Translations under genes and position numbers: made by a program
Shown: positions 6,208-11,791 of the stretch, piece by piece
Layout: each line of letters starts with the position of its first letter
Position numbering within the stretch: position 1 is the stretch's first letter
The notes under the pieces: model-generated
Databases searched by the model: none
What the model saw: the letters and a program-made list of their open reading frames with translations, nothing else
What the model was told of the DNA's origin: nothing
Assembly: GCA_963991165.1 (NCBI GenBank)
Contig: CAXDOW010000055.1
Location: 1-12,518 of the forward strand
Reading direction: 5' to 3'
Source of the DNA: GCA-2862585 sp963991165
Lineage (GTDB): Bacteria > Bacteroidota > Bacteroidia > Flavobacteriales > UBA7312
Length of the DNA stretch: 12,518 nt

Positions 6208-6219
6208 TATAATACACAT
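6208..6219 (-). promoter_or_regulatory. TGTGTAT-type box upstream of the tailspike
   Basis: On the minus strand ATGTGTATTATA lies about 80 bp before the tailspike start. It resembles the TTGTGTATAA boxes ahead of the protease, thioredoxin and acyltransferase genes. As there, no clear -35 is present. Confidence 0.3.
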
Positions 6220-6245
6220 TTCTTGCCAAAAAGGAATAAAAAATT

Positions 6246-6569
6246 TCAAGGTATAATCTTCAGGAGTTCTGCTTTACTTTTTAGTCCAACATGTCTGGAA
6301 ATCTTATTGTTGTTTATTACTATGATTGTCGGAACAGAGGTGATTTTATACTTGGTGTCTTCTTCTGTTTTGTCCACATCATACTTAGCAAAGTTTACTT
6401 TCTGCAATTTCTTTTTAACGTCCTCGTCTTCAAACAATGCCTTCATTTTCTTGCAGGGTCCACACCAAGTTGCTCCAAAGTAAAGCACTGAAGGTTTGTT
6501 TTTATCTGCAACACCAGACGAAGCGGCAAAACAAGTAAACAAAAGAAAAATAGCAATCAATCTAAACAT
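6246..6569 (-). CDS. Exported thioredoxin-like protein
   Basis: The product is 107 residues from ATG 6569, chosen because GGAGG lies nine bases upstream and a signal sequence follows (MFRLIAIFLLFTCFAASSGVA). Signal peptidase I cleavage after 'GVA' would leave a compact thioredoxin domain of about 85 residues. The active site 'WCGPC' is at 35-39, the conserved cis-proline segment 'SVPT' is in the second half, and the end 'GLKSKAELLKII' matches the last strand and helix of thioredoxins. It would act as a thiol-disulfide exchange protein in the periplasm. Phage-encoded thioredoxins are usually cytoplasmic, so the export signal is unusual. It lies upstream of the tailspike on the same strand, 116 bp away, and has a TTGTGTATA box of its own. 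Confidence 0.88.
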   Translation of the reverse strand: MFRLIAIFLLFTCFAASSGVADKNKPSVLYFGATWCGPCKKMKALFEDEDVKKKLQKVNFAKYDVDKTEEDTKYKITSVPTIIVINNNKISRHVGLKSKAELLKIIP

Positions 6570-6606
6570 AACATTCTTCCTCCATAAGTTAAATTTTACT
6601 GTATTG

Positions 6607-6616
6607 ATATACACAA
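6607..6616 (-). promoter_or_regulatory. TTGTGTATAT box upstream of the thioredoxin
   Basis: On the minus strand TTGTGTATAT lies about 38 bp before the thioredoxin start. It shares nine of ten bases with the boxes ahead of the protease (2363-2372) and the acyltransferase (12434-12443). No good -35 is visible. Confidence 0.4.
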
Positions 6617-6684
6617 TTTTAGATGAATAATATATCTCACAAGGGGGGTTTTTGGAAAAGATTGATTTTTACTCAAGGTGATGT

Positions 6685-6713
6685 TTGACAATCGACGATA
6701 AGTATGTTATAAT
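6685..6713 (+). promoter_or_regulatory. Consensus promoter with GACGATAAGTA spacer motif (HAD gene)
   Basis: TTGACA (6685-6690), a 17-bp spacer ATCGACGATAAGTATGT and TATAAT (6708-6713) match both hexamers perfectly. The predicted RNA starts near 6720, right at the base of the hairpin at 6724-6784. The spacer motif is shared with the promoters at 654, 7404 and 12483. Confidence 0.85.
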
Positions 6714-6723
6714 TGAAGAGAAT

Positions 6724-6784
6724 GGTTGACGCTGTTCAGTGCATCATGGGTTTTTGACCCGTTCATACTGTCACAGCGTTGACC
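6724..6784 (+). ncRNA. Structured leader hairpin, copy B (upstream of HAD gene)
   Basis: GGTTGACGCTGT (6724-6735) pairs with ACAGCGTTGACC (6773-6784), mostly Watson-Crick with two wobbles. CAGT/ACTG forms an inner helix, and ATGGGT/ACCCGT forms the terminal stem around a short T-rich loop. The unpaired segments match those of copy A at 2410-2468, while stem bases covary. The hairpin begins a few bases after the predicted transcription start and ends 74 nt before the HAD start codon, similar to the 82 nt for copy A. Confidence 0.7.
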
Positions 6785-6858
6785 TTTCTTGTTAATCTCA
6801 AACTAATCAGACAGAATGAACACAATTTATGCGAAAAGACGCAGAAATGGAGGTAAGA

Positions 6859-7351
6859 ATGCGTAAAGCGTTCGTGTTTCGACTTCGATGACTGTATAGC
6901 AACCACAGAATGTAAAGTTGTAGTAAGAAAGGGTAAGTTCTCCTACAGTCTGACACCATCAGAATATAATGATCACGTTTTAGCAGACGATGAAAGTTAT
7001 GAATTTACAGAGTTTAGAAGTGGCGAATTTATAAGAAGGGCAAATCCCACTTTCCTTATGGCACTTGCTAAAGAAGTCCATGACGAGGGGCATCCTGTTT
7101 ATATTCTGACCGCAAGGTCAGACAACATGGCAGGACCAATTGCTGACTTTCTTGCTGGTTTCAACATTAAACCGGTTAAAGTTTATGGAGTTGGTTCCGA
7201 TATTAAAAAGGTTGATATTGCAAAAGAGAAAAGGAATATATTGAGTGCGTTATGCCAAGCTTTTGATTTGGTTTATTTCTATGATGATAGCAAAGAAAAT
7301 TGTGAACTAGCAAAAGGAGTTGGTGCAGGCATCAAGGTTTATTGTGTTTGA
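6859..7351 (+). CDS. HAD-superfamily phosphatase, needs a +1 frameshift
   Basis: A GGAGG site five bases upstream marks ATG 6859, which reads MRKAFVF and then RLR and stop (TGA 6889-6891). Skipping one base (C6880, after TTT 6877-6879) joins MRKAFVF to DFDDCIATTE..., giving a continuous 163-residue protein. This is exactly HAD motif I (hydrophobic strand, then DxD at 8-10). The long frame itself has no start codon between its upstream stop (TAA 6854-6856) and motif I. Other motifs follow: 'YILTAR' (motif II Thr), lysines in 'DIKKVDIAKEKR' (motif III region) and 'YFYDDSKEN' (motif IV acidic pair). The fold suggests a small 5'-nucleotidase or polynucleotide-phosphatase-like enzyme. The site TTT-CGA fits known +1 slippage at UUU before a slow arginine codon, but a recent indel or sequencing error is equally possible. 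Confidence 0.75.
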
Positions 7352-7403
7352 GAAATCAGTAAATCATCAGGTTGGGGAGCAAATAAAAAAATAAAGAAAC
7401 CTC

Positions 7404-7431
7404 TTGACAATGACGATAAGTAGAGTATAAT
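7404..7431 (+). promoter_or_regulatory. Consensus promoter with GACGATAAGTA spacer motif
   Basis: TTGACA (7404-7409), the 16-bp spacer ATGACGATAAGTAGAG and TATAAT (7426-7431). It drives the two small overlapping genes at 7475 and 7639. The predicted RNA start near 7438 excludes the GTG at 7439 as a start codon. Confidence 0.85.
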
Positions 7432-7474
7432 AATTGGAGTGTCATCAATGCAACCTTTACAAGAAAGAAGAAAC

Positions 7475-7639
7475 ATGAGTGATTTAGATTGGGAAATTGA
7501 ACAAGTTGACCTTGCCTTGGATTACCTTGCAGCAGGAAGCGATTACGAAGAAGTCGATGCGGCTGATTCTTGGTGGCGACTACTAAAGGAAAAGGAAAAG
7601 CTTGTACGACAAATCAACCAACTAGAGGAAAGTCTATAA
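7475..7639 (+). CDS. Unknown small acidic helical protein (54 aa)
   Basis: The start is placed at ATG 7475 (MSDLDWEIEQVDLALDYL...), after a weak AAGAAAGAAG ribosome binding site. The in-frame GTG at 7439 and ATG at 7448 lie too close to the predicted transcription start to carry a ribosome binding site. The 54-residue product is rich in acidic residues and leucine, with 'DAADSWWRLLKEKEKLVRQINQLEESL' forming a likely coiled-coil or helical hairpin at the C-terminus. No family is recognised. Its stop overlaps the next start (TAATG), so the two are co-translated. It sits immediately behind a strong promoter of the GACGATAA class. Confidence 0.6.
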   Translation: MSDLDWEIEQVDLALDYLAAGSDYEEVDAADSWWRLLKEKEKLVRQINQLEESL

Positions 7640-7827
7640 TGCAAAAGCGAAAAGCAGCAGCAGAATCGCTAGCAATAGCGTTAGAGGTTTTGGATCGAGT
7701 GCAGGGAACGGCGGTTTACAATCTACAAAAGAGATTGAGTGGGTTTACAGATGACGAATACGAGGAGGCCCTAGAAACCATCGGGGAAATCTTTTTGTTA
7801 CTTTCACCACAACTGCCAGAAGATTAA
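7639..7827 (+). CDS. Unknown small helical protein (62 aa)
   Basis: Starts at ATG 7639, overlapping the previous stop by one base, with an AGAGGAAAG ribosome binding site inside the preceding gene. The earlier in-frame start at 7570 would overlap that gene and read a lysine/threonine-rich stretch typical of a wrong frame. The 62-residue product (MQKRKAAAESLAIALEVLDRVQGTA...) is basic at the N-terminus and acidic at the C-terminus, and appears all-helical ('DDEYEEALETIGEIFLLLSPQLPED'). No family is recognised. It is the second gene of a two-gene operon. Confidence 0.6.
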   Translation: MQKRKAAAESLAIALEVLDRVQGTAVYNLQKRLSGFTDDEYEEALETIGEIFLLLSPQLPED

Positions 7828-7845
7828 GAAGAGTAAAAAAAGCTC

Positions 7846-7873
7846 TTGACATTGTTGATATATAGTATATAAT
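7846..7873 (+). promoter_or_regulatory. Consensus promoter with TTGATATATA spacer motif
   Basis: TTGACA (7846-7851), the 16-bp spacer TTGTTGATATATAGTA and TATAAT (7868-7873). The spacer belongs to the second variant of the shared motif, found also at 8989. It drives the genes at 7911 and probably 8176. AAGAG and CTCTT just upstream and over the -35 form a small inverted repeat. Confidence 0.85.
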
Positions 7874-7910
7874 CAAGCCATAACTATTACTTTTAAAAAG
7901 GAGTTTGCAA

Positions 7911-8123
7911 ATGAATATCGCCTACAAAATCATGTCAGGTAAAGAAGTTAGCAATATCGAACTAAAATATCTGTTGTGGCTTGTTTTGTGTGAGCGTCAA
8001 TCTTACTGCTCAGAAGAGTGTTTTGGTGAGTTTGATGAAAACGAAGTTTTTAACGTAGAAGACCTTCTGCAAAAACTAGATGAAGAACTAGGAGAAGATT
8101 TCTTAGACGAAGACGATTTATAG
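7911..8123 (+). CDS. Unknown acidic protein (70 aa)
   Basis: Starts at ATG 7911 behind an AAGGAG ribosome binding site at good spacing; the in-frame TTG at 7905 is less likely. The N-terminal half has a 'YKIMSGKEVSNIELKYLLWLVLCERQ' helix and a cysteine pair (SYCSEECF). The C-terminal half is extremely acidic (EFDENEV...DEELGEDFLDEDDL). Such acidic tails are common in small phage proteins that mimic DNA or bind basic host proteins, but nothing specific can be assigned. It lies directly behind a consensus promoter and 52 bp before the lipoprotein gene, with no terminator between, so the two probably share a transcript. Confidence 0.65.
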   Translation: MNIAYKIMSGKEVSNIELKYLLWLVLCERQSYCSEECFGEFDENEVFNVEDLLQKLDEELGEDFLDEDDL

Positions 8124-8175
8124 TAATTTACCATTAACAAAAACCTTGTTTTAATTTAATGTTGGAGATAAAAAT

Positions 8176-8856
8176 ATGTACATCAAAAATTTGAACGTAA
8201 CGATTGCAGTAATTTGTGGCCTTTTAGTCTCGCTAGCCACTATTTTGGCTGGCTGTTCGTCGCGACAGACAGAAGAGACTAAAAACCAAGACATTTCGCC
8301 GGATGATGTTGCCGTAAGCGTTCGTGAATTCTTTGTCGAGCCAGAGCCAGAACCAGAGTCGATCAGGCCACAAGGACGGATAAAAAAACCGTTCGAAAAA
8401 TTAACAAATAGTTTGCTCAACTACGACTTCGAAGTATACCAAGTCGCAGACTCGACCTCGGGTCCGTGGTTTTACGGAATCGAATGCTCGAAAGAAAATG
8501 ACTCGTTTAAGAATCACGACACAGGCCCACTTCTGCCAGAAGAATTGAAAAGCTTTATTGATTTCTTCGCTTACGTACTAGTAGAAGCATCCAAGGTAAA
8601 GCCAGAAGATGGTCCAATTGAGATAACTTTGGATAAAAGAATTATCAATAACACCGCACTATGTGGTTCCATTACTATCCCCGAGAATGCGAGGGGTTAT
8701 GCATTGATCGAAATCTTTGATTTAGATGCGGTGCCGGGTCAGGCGTTATGTTTTATGCAGTCACTCGGAGAAGATTCCCTTGGATGGGAACCACATAGGG
8801 AGAAAAACATAACCGATATGATGAAAGTGCTGAAAAGGGCAAGCTCACAAGAGTAA
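8176..8856 (+). CDS. Lipoprotein of unknown function (226 aa)
   Basis: ATG 8176 has a GGAG ribosome binding site. A basic N-terminus and hydrophobic stretch (about 8-23) lead to a perfect lipobox 'LAGC' with Cys27, so the mature protein is lipid-anchored. 'SSRQTEE' after Cys27 lacks Asp at +2, compatible with sorting to the outer membrane. A Glu-Pro linker (EPEPEPES, about 56-63) precedes a soluble domain of about 160 residues with several cysteines. I recognise no family for this domain. Phage lipoproteins made early are often superinfection-exclusion factors (T5 Llp is an example), which would fit this promoter-rich region, but that is inference. The transcript ends at the terminator at 8924-8983. 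Confidence 0.8.
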   Translation: MYIKNLNVTIAVICGLLVSLATILAGCSSRQTEETKNQDISPDDVAVSVREFFVEPEPEPESIRPQGRIKKPFEKLTNSLLNYDFEVYQVADSTSGPWFYGIECSKENDSFKNHDTGPLLPEELKSFIDFFAYVLVEASKVKPEDGPIEITLDKRIINNTALCGSITIPENARGYALIEIFDLDAVPGQALCFMQSLGEDSLGWEPHREKNITDMMKVLKRASSQE

Positions 8857-8923
8857 AAAGATTCCTTTGTTTTCTTTAGCGAAGTTACTTATACAACTAC
8901 AGTAACAGGATGCAATCTTAAAC

Positions 8924-8983
8924 AATCTAAACTCAGATATTAAAAACCTTGACCAGTTTCTGTGAGTTTAGATTATTTTTTTT
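8924..8983 (+). terminator. Terminator with 12-bp stem and long loop
   Basis: AATCTAAACTCA (8924-8935) pairs perfectly with TGAGTTTAGATT (8963-8974), followed by A and eight T residues. The 27-base loop is long for an intrinsic terminator. It closes the lipoprotein transcript just before the next promoter. A smaller inverted repeat, GTTACT/AGTAAC, lies upstream at 8884-8906. Confidence 0.75.
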
Positions 8984-8988
8984 AATGC

Positions 8989-9017
8989 TTGACATTTGTT
9001 GATATATAATATATAAT
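8989..9017 (+). promoter_or_regulatory. Consensus promoter with TTGATATATA spacer motif
   Basis: TTGACA (8989-8994), a 17-bp spacer TTTGTTGATATATAATA and TATAAT (9012-9017). The whole promoter closely resembles the one at 7846-7873. It drives the GYF-like membrane protein and perhaps the small genes after it. Confidence 0.85.
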
Positions 9018-9056
9018 GTAAGAGTTAAACAATTTACTAACTTATAAAGAAAAACC

Positions 9057-9662
9057 ATGTACATCAAAAAAGCAGAAGACACAAAGGTAAACGGTCCTTT
9101 TACTTTAAATCAAATTGCTGTAGGTTTGCAGAGCCAAAAGTTAACCGGAGAAGAACTGGTTGCAGAAGTCAAGGATGGACCGTGGAAGAAACTTAGCCAA
9201 ACACAATTGGCGACTGCGGTTGAGATGCAGGTCAAAAAACAAGCCCACGAAAAAAAACTCAAGAAAGCCAAACAGAATCGTGAACATATCAAACTAATCA
9301 AAGAGAAAAGGCGAAAAGAAAATCAAGTTACTCTAAATCGGGTGTTTAAAGGGGGTGGAAAATATCTCTCATCTTCTGCCGTCGTGCTGTGGAGTTTGCT
9401 TTCGCAACCAAGTGTGTGGATAGTTATGATTGTATTAGCGGTTGTGTTTATGCCAAAGAGTTCCAGCTCAACAAGCTACACACCAAGCTACAATTCAAGC
9501 TCAAGTGTAGGCAGCGACCGTATCGACTACAATAGTTATGAATTCAGAAGTGCGAGTGATGAAGTTCAGCAGGATGCAATGATTTACAACACTCTTAGAA
9601 ACATGGGGTATAGCCATGAGGAATCAGCCTCTGCGGTTGTCAACTCAGCAATAAAGAACTAG
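9057..9662 (+). CDS. Membrane protein with GYF-like head and UBA-like tail
   Basis: The product is 201 residues from ATG 9057; the ribosome binding site is weak. Residues 1-50 ('MYIKKAEDTKVNGPFTLNQIAVGLQSQKL...VKDGPWKKLSQ') have the layout of a GYF_2 domain (a 'GPF...L' turn, a helix, then a closing 'xGPWxxxS'), which binds proline-rich peptides. Residues 58-98 form a highly basic helix, probably a coiled coil. One transmembrane segment lies at about 117-133. A serine-rich stretch (135-150) follows. The last 30 residues ('DAMIYNTLRNMGYSHEESASAVVNSAIKN') resemble a UBA-like three-helix element ('NMGYSxEExxxAV'). The basic residues suggest that the GYF-like end is cytoplasmic. Function is unknown; a scaffold at the inner membrane is plausible. 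Confidence 0.7.
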   Translation: MYIKKAEDTKVNGPFTLNQIAVGLQSQKLTGEELVAEVKDGPWKKLSQTQLATAVEMQVKKQAHEKKLKKAKQNREHIKLIKEKRRKENQVTLNRVFKGGGKYLSSSAVVLWSLLSQPSVWIVMIVLAVVFMPKSSSSTSYTPSYNSSSSVGSDRIDYNSYEFRSASDEVQQDAMIYNTLRNMGYSHEESASAVVNSAIKN

Positions 9663-9700
9663 CTAGAAAACTAAACAATTTTTACCATCAAGGAGAAGAA

Positions 9701-9904
9701 ATGCAAGGTGATTTATTTGACGGCGGGATTTATTACTATGATTTTCAGACTGATGTTGCGAATCTTGGCACGCTGCGTGATACGTTGCAGCCGGGAGAGA
9801 CATTCGACCATAAAGGTGTAACGTGGGAGATAATTGAACGAGAAGATTTTAACCAGTGTTTTGTTATACAGAAAGTTAATCAATATGCAGACGATCAAGA
9901 TTGA
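9701..9904 (+). CDS. Unknown small protein (67 aa)
   Basis: ATG 9701 has an AAGGAGAAG ribosome binding site. The product (MQGDLFDGGIYYYDFQTDVANLGTL...) is acidic and appears to be a small beta-rich fold with 'PGETFDHKGVTWEIIEREDFNQCFVIQKV', in the style of a mini beta-barrel. No family is recognised. The gene opens a cluster of four closely packed or overlapping genes (9701-10798) that has no internal promoter I can see, so they are probably transcribed together from the 8989 promoter. Its end overlaps the next gene by 20 bases. Confidence 0.65.
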   Translation: MQGDLFDGGIYYYDFQTDVANLGTLRDTLQPGETFDHKGVTWEIIEREDFNQCFVIQKVNQYADDQD

Positions 9905-10046
9905 GATAAAGTTTGAAGAGCCACTCGACAAGCAGGAAGTCGTCGATTTAGTACAAGAAATAATGTCACACAAGGACGGTGTGATAAGTCACTCTTTGTG
10001 TATATATACTAAAAATGAAACTTTGGAGCAAGAAGATGAATATTGA
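9885..10046 (+). CDS. Unknown small protein (53 aa)
   Basis: The start is chosen at ATG 9885 (MQTIKIEIKFEEPLDKQEVVDLVQEIM...), giving a typical strand-helix-strand pattern; the in-frame ATG at 9834 would overlap the previous gene much more. The ribosome binding site (AGAAAG) is weak, so it may rely on coupling to the upstream gene, which it overlaps by 20 bases. It overlaps the next gene by 11. The acidic tail 'NETLEQEDEY' is encoded over the next gene's ribosome binding site. No family is recognised. Confidence 0.55.
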   Translation: MQTIKIEIKFEEPLDKQEVVDLVQEIMSHKDGVISHSLCIYTKNETLEQEDEY

Positions 10047-10530
10047 TGAACTCAGAGATCAACTTGACTACGAAGAAGCGTGCCGTCAATATGAACCAGA
10101 CTATAAAGATGAACTAAAAGGGGCTCTTGCAGTCCTGGGAATTATTATAGCCGTTAGCTTGTTGGTATTTATTTTGGGTGCTGGCGGAAACAGCAAGAGA
10201 GTTCCAATCGAAAGAGTAAATATGATCGAGCTGAATACCTGCTACAAAGATCTTGAGAAGAAGGAGGTTGCATATCGTCAAGTAATAGCTTATGAGTGGT
10301 CGCCAGACTATGCCAGATTTCATGTTGTTGGATTTAGATTGGTTCAAAAGGACGCCAAGAGACCAATCAACCAAAATAACGGTCGGTATGAATTTAAAAC
10401 AAAAGAGGGTATAATTGTTTCAAGTATATTTAACGAAACCCATACAGATATATTAAACGATCCTGAAAAATTGAACCGCAAACTATGCCCACAGAAATAT
10501 CGCAGGGGTTTATTTGAAAGGAAAAATTAA
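10036..10530 (+). CDS. Single-pass membrane protein, unknown (164 aa)
   Basis: The start is ATG 10036 (MNIDELRDQLDYEEACRQYEPDYKDEL...), preceded by GGAGCAAGAAG; the in-frame ATG at 10015 is less well placed. An acidic N-terminal segment of about 27 residues is followed by one transmembrane helix at about 29-50 (ALAVLGIIIAVSLLVFILGAG). A C-terminal domain of about 110 residues with mixed strand-like segments and two cysteines ('NTCYKDLEKKE', 'RKLCPQKY') comes after it. With N-in orientation the C-terminal domain would be periplasmic. No family is recognised. It is part of the overlapping cluster 9701-10798. Confidence 0.7.
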   Translation: MNIDELRDQLDYEEACRQYEPDYKDELKGALAVLGIIIAVSLLVFILGAGGNSKRVPIERVNMIELNTCYKDLEKKEVAYRQVIAYEWSPDYARFHVVGFRLVQKDAKRPINQNNGRYEFKTKEGIIVSSIFNETHTDILNDPEKLNRKLCPQKYRRGLFERKN

Positions 10531-10531
10531 C

Positions 10532-10798
10532 ATGAAGGATTATGTAATAACAGAGTTTACAGAAGACAAGGAAATCCGCCGTTCGGCTATGCCTTTAAAA
10601 TTTATTTACGCAGACGCCTTTTTCTCAAAAGAAGATGTGGGTATATGGGTTCAGAATGACAAAGGCGAAAAATGGGAGGTTGTTGAAGTGCGTGGGCATT
10701 TATTTTTTAGAAACGATGACAAACTAAACTTATATTTAATAGAAGAAAAGTTAACAGAGTGTGATGCAGATTCTCATAATAAATTTGACTTTTCTTAG
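10532..10798 (+). CDS. Unknown small protein (88 aa)
   Basis: ATG 10532 follows the previous stop by one base and has a GAAAGGA ribosome binding site inside the end of that gene. The product (MKDYVITEFTEDKEIRRSAMPLKFIYADAFFSKEDVGIWVQNDKGEKWEVVEVRG...) is rich in alternating hydrophobic and charged residues, suggesting a beta-sheet fold. 'GIWVQNDKGEKWEVVEV' looks like a hairpin. No family is recognised. It is the last gene of the cluster. Confidence 0.65.
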   Translation: MKDYVITEFTEDKEIRRSAMPLKFIYADAFFSKEDVGIWVQNDKGEKWEVVEVRGHLFFRNDDKLNLYLIEEKLTECDADSHNKFDFS

Positions 10799-10807
10799 CT
10801 TGCTATG

Positions 10808-10836
10808 TTGCAAATCGTAAAAATATACTTTATAAT
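10808..10836 (+). promoter_or_regulatory. Promoter for the 10872 gene
   Basis: TTGCAA (10808-10813), a 17-bp spacer ATCGTAAAAATATACTT and TATAAT (10831-10836). The spacer retains only a loose resemblance (ATCGTAA) to the motif of the other promoters. Confidence 0.7.
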
Positions 10837-10871
10837 ATAAAGTAAACAATCTATTTACAAGGAGTACAAAA

Positions 10872-11135
10872 ATGCTAAAAAAGATCAAGAACAAAAACCG
10901 TTACAAAACCGCCCAGCCTTATTACTGGTATCTGCGTGATCGGGGTGTAGACTATTTGTTTACTCAAAGTGCTTTAACAGAAGCTGAAAAACGAGCACTT
11001 AAAAACCCCGAAGATGTACCAGGATATCAAAAGCCTAACGACAAATTTATGAATGGCTTTGCTTCTGGATTCGTAGTGGGAGGGTTGTTCGCTATTGTGA
11101 CATTTATTATCCTTTGTAGGTTTGGACCTCTTTAA
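10872..11135 (+). CDS. Small C-terminally anchored membrane protein (87 aa)
   Basis: ATG 10872 has a strong AAGGAG ribosome binding site and its own promoter. A basic N-terminus (MLKKIKNKNRYK) and a soluble part with 'AQPYYWYLRDRGVDYLFTQSALTEAEKRAL' are followed by one transmembrane segment at about 61-83 with glycines (GFASGFVVGGLFAIVTFIIL) and a very short tail. The basic end should stay in the cytoplasm. No family is recognised. The gene converges with the methyltransferase gene, and the two stop codons overlap within TTAA (11132-11135), leaving no room for a terminator between them. Confidence 0.7.
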   Translation: MLKKIKNKNRYKTAQPYYWYLRDRGVDYLFTQSALTEAEKRALKNPEDVPGYQKPNDKFMNGFASGFVVGGLFAIVTFIILCRFGPL

Positions 11136-11791
11136 CAAATGGTAAAAAGCCAGTTTTGTCCCGCAAAAGTATCCTTTTGTATCACAACATTTTCTGCAAG
11201 AGACATTACATCTTCCTCAGAAAGAAAGTGATAATCCCCCTTTGTGCCCATCTTTTGAATAATAAAGTTGGGCAGAAGACAGGTACTAAATTTCAACATG
11301 TCCCACGTCGCAGTCAGCGTCGGAGTAGATGTAAAATGCTTATAAAGAATCTTTAATCCTGCTGCACGTTTTTTTGGAGATGAAATAATTATTGTACCTG
11401 AAGAGCTTGTGACTCTTTGCAGTTCCTTAACAAAGTTGCAAGGAGACGAAGTGGTATACAAAGCGTTGGTAGATACAACACAATCGAAGTAGCCATCTTC
11501 GTATGGTAGTTTATTATTAAGGTTTGCTTGCATCGTGATAACTTTTGGCACGTTTTTGTTAGCCCTGTCCAGCATTTCATAGCTAAAGTCAACACCAAAG
11601 AGTTCCGCATCTTTATGATTATTGCCAAGCAATTTTAACAAAGCACCACTTCCACACCCAGCATCTAAAATTCTTGATGACTCGGGTGGAACGAGAGCAG
11701 CAACGTCTTCAAGCATCTTCTTGTGAGGTGCGAGATTCTCAACAGATTTATATGTTTTTGCATAGTTGTTCCAAAATTTTTTAGACCTCAT
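11132..11791 (-). CDS. SAM-dependent class I methyltransferase
   Basis: The product is 219 residues from ATG 11791, which overlaps the upstream gene's stop (ATGA). It begins 'MRSKKFWNNYAKTYKSV', as in small-molecule methyltransferases of the Methyltransf_11/25 type. Motif I 'ILDAGCGSG' (41-49) binds S-adenosylmethionine, 'LFGVDFSYEML' is the acidic loop after strand 2, and 'LPYEDGYFDCVVSTNALY' is motif IV; 'LQRVTSSSGTIIISSPK' is the following strand region. The UbiE/COQ5-like pattern suggests methylation of a small or lipidic molecule rather than DNA. Coupling to the N-acyl amino acid synthase makes that enzyme's product, or a relative, the natural candidate substrate. The last 70 residues ('HFTSTPTLTATWDMLKFSTCLLPNFI...') vary from the common pattern and may shape the substrate pocket. 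Confidence 0.87.
   Translation of the reverse strand: MRSKKFWNNYAKTYKSVENLAPHKKMLEDVAALVPPESSRILDAGCGSGALLKLLGNNHKDAELFGVDFSYEMLDRANKNVPKVITMQANLNNKLPYEDGYFDCVVSTNALYTTSSPCNFVKELQRVTSSSGTIIISSPKKRAAGLKILYKHFTSTPTLTATWDMLKFSTCLLPNFIIQKMGTKGDYHFLSEEDVMSLAENVVIQKDTFAGQNWLFTIC

Noticed and set aside
6724..6784. tRNA or tmRNA-like gene
   Set aside because: The 60-nt fold is a single irregular hairpin; there is no anticodon arm, T-arm consensus or CCA-type acceptor arrangement.
6816..6866. 16-residue ORF in the HAD leader, overlapping the HAD start codon
   Set aside because: The ribosome binding site is poor, and its overlap with GGAGGTAAGAATG is explained by the real HAD start. A leader peptide cannot be excluded but is not supported.
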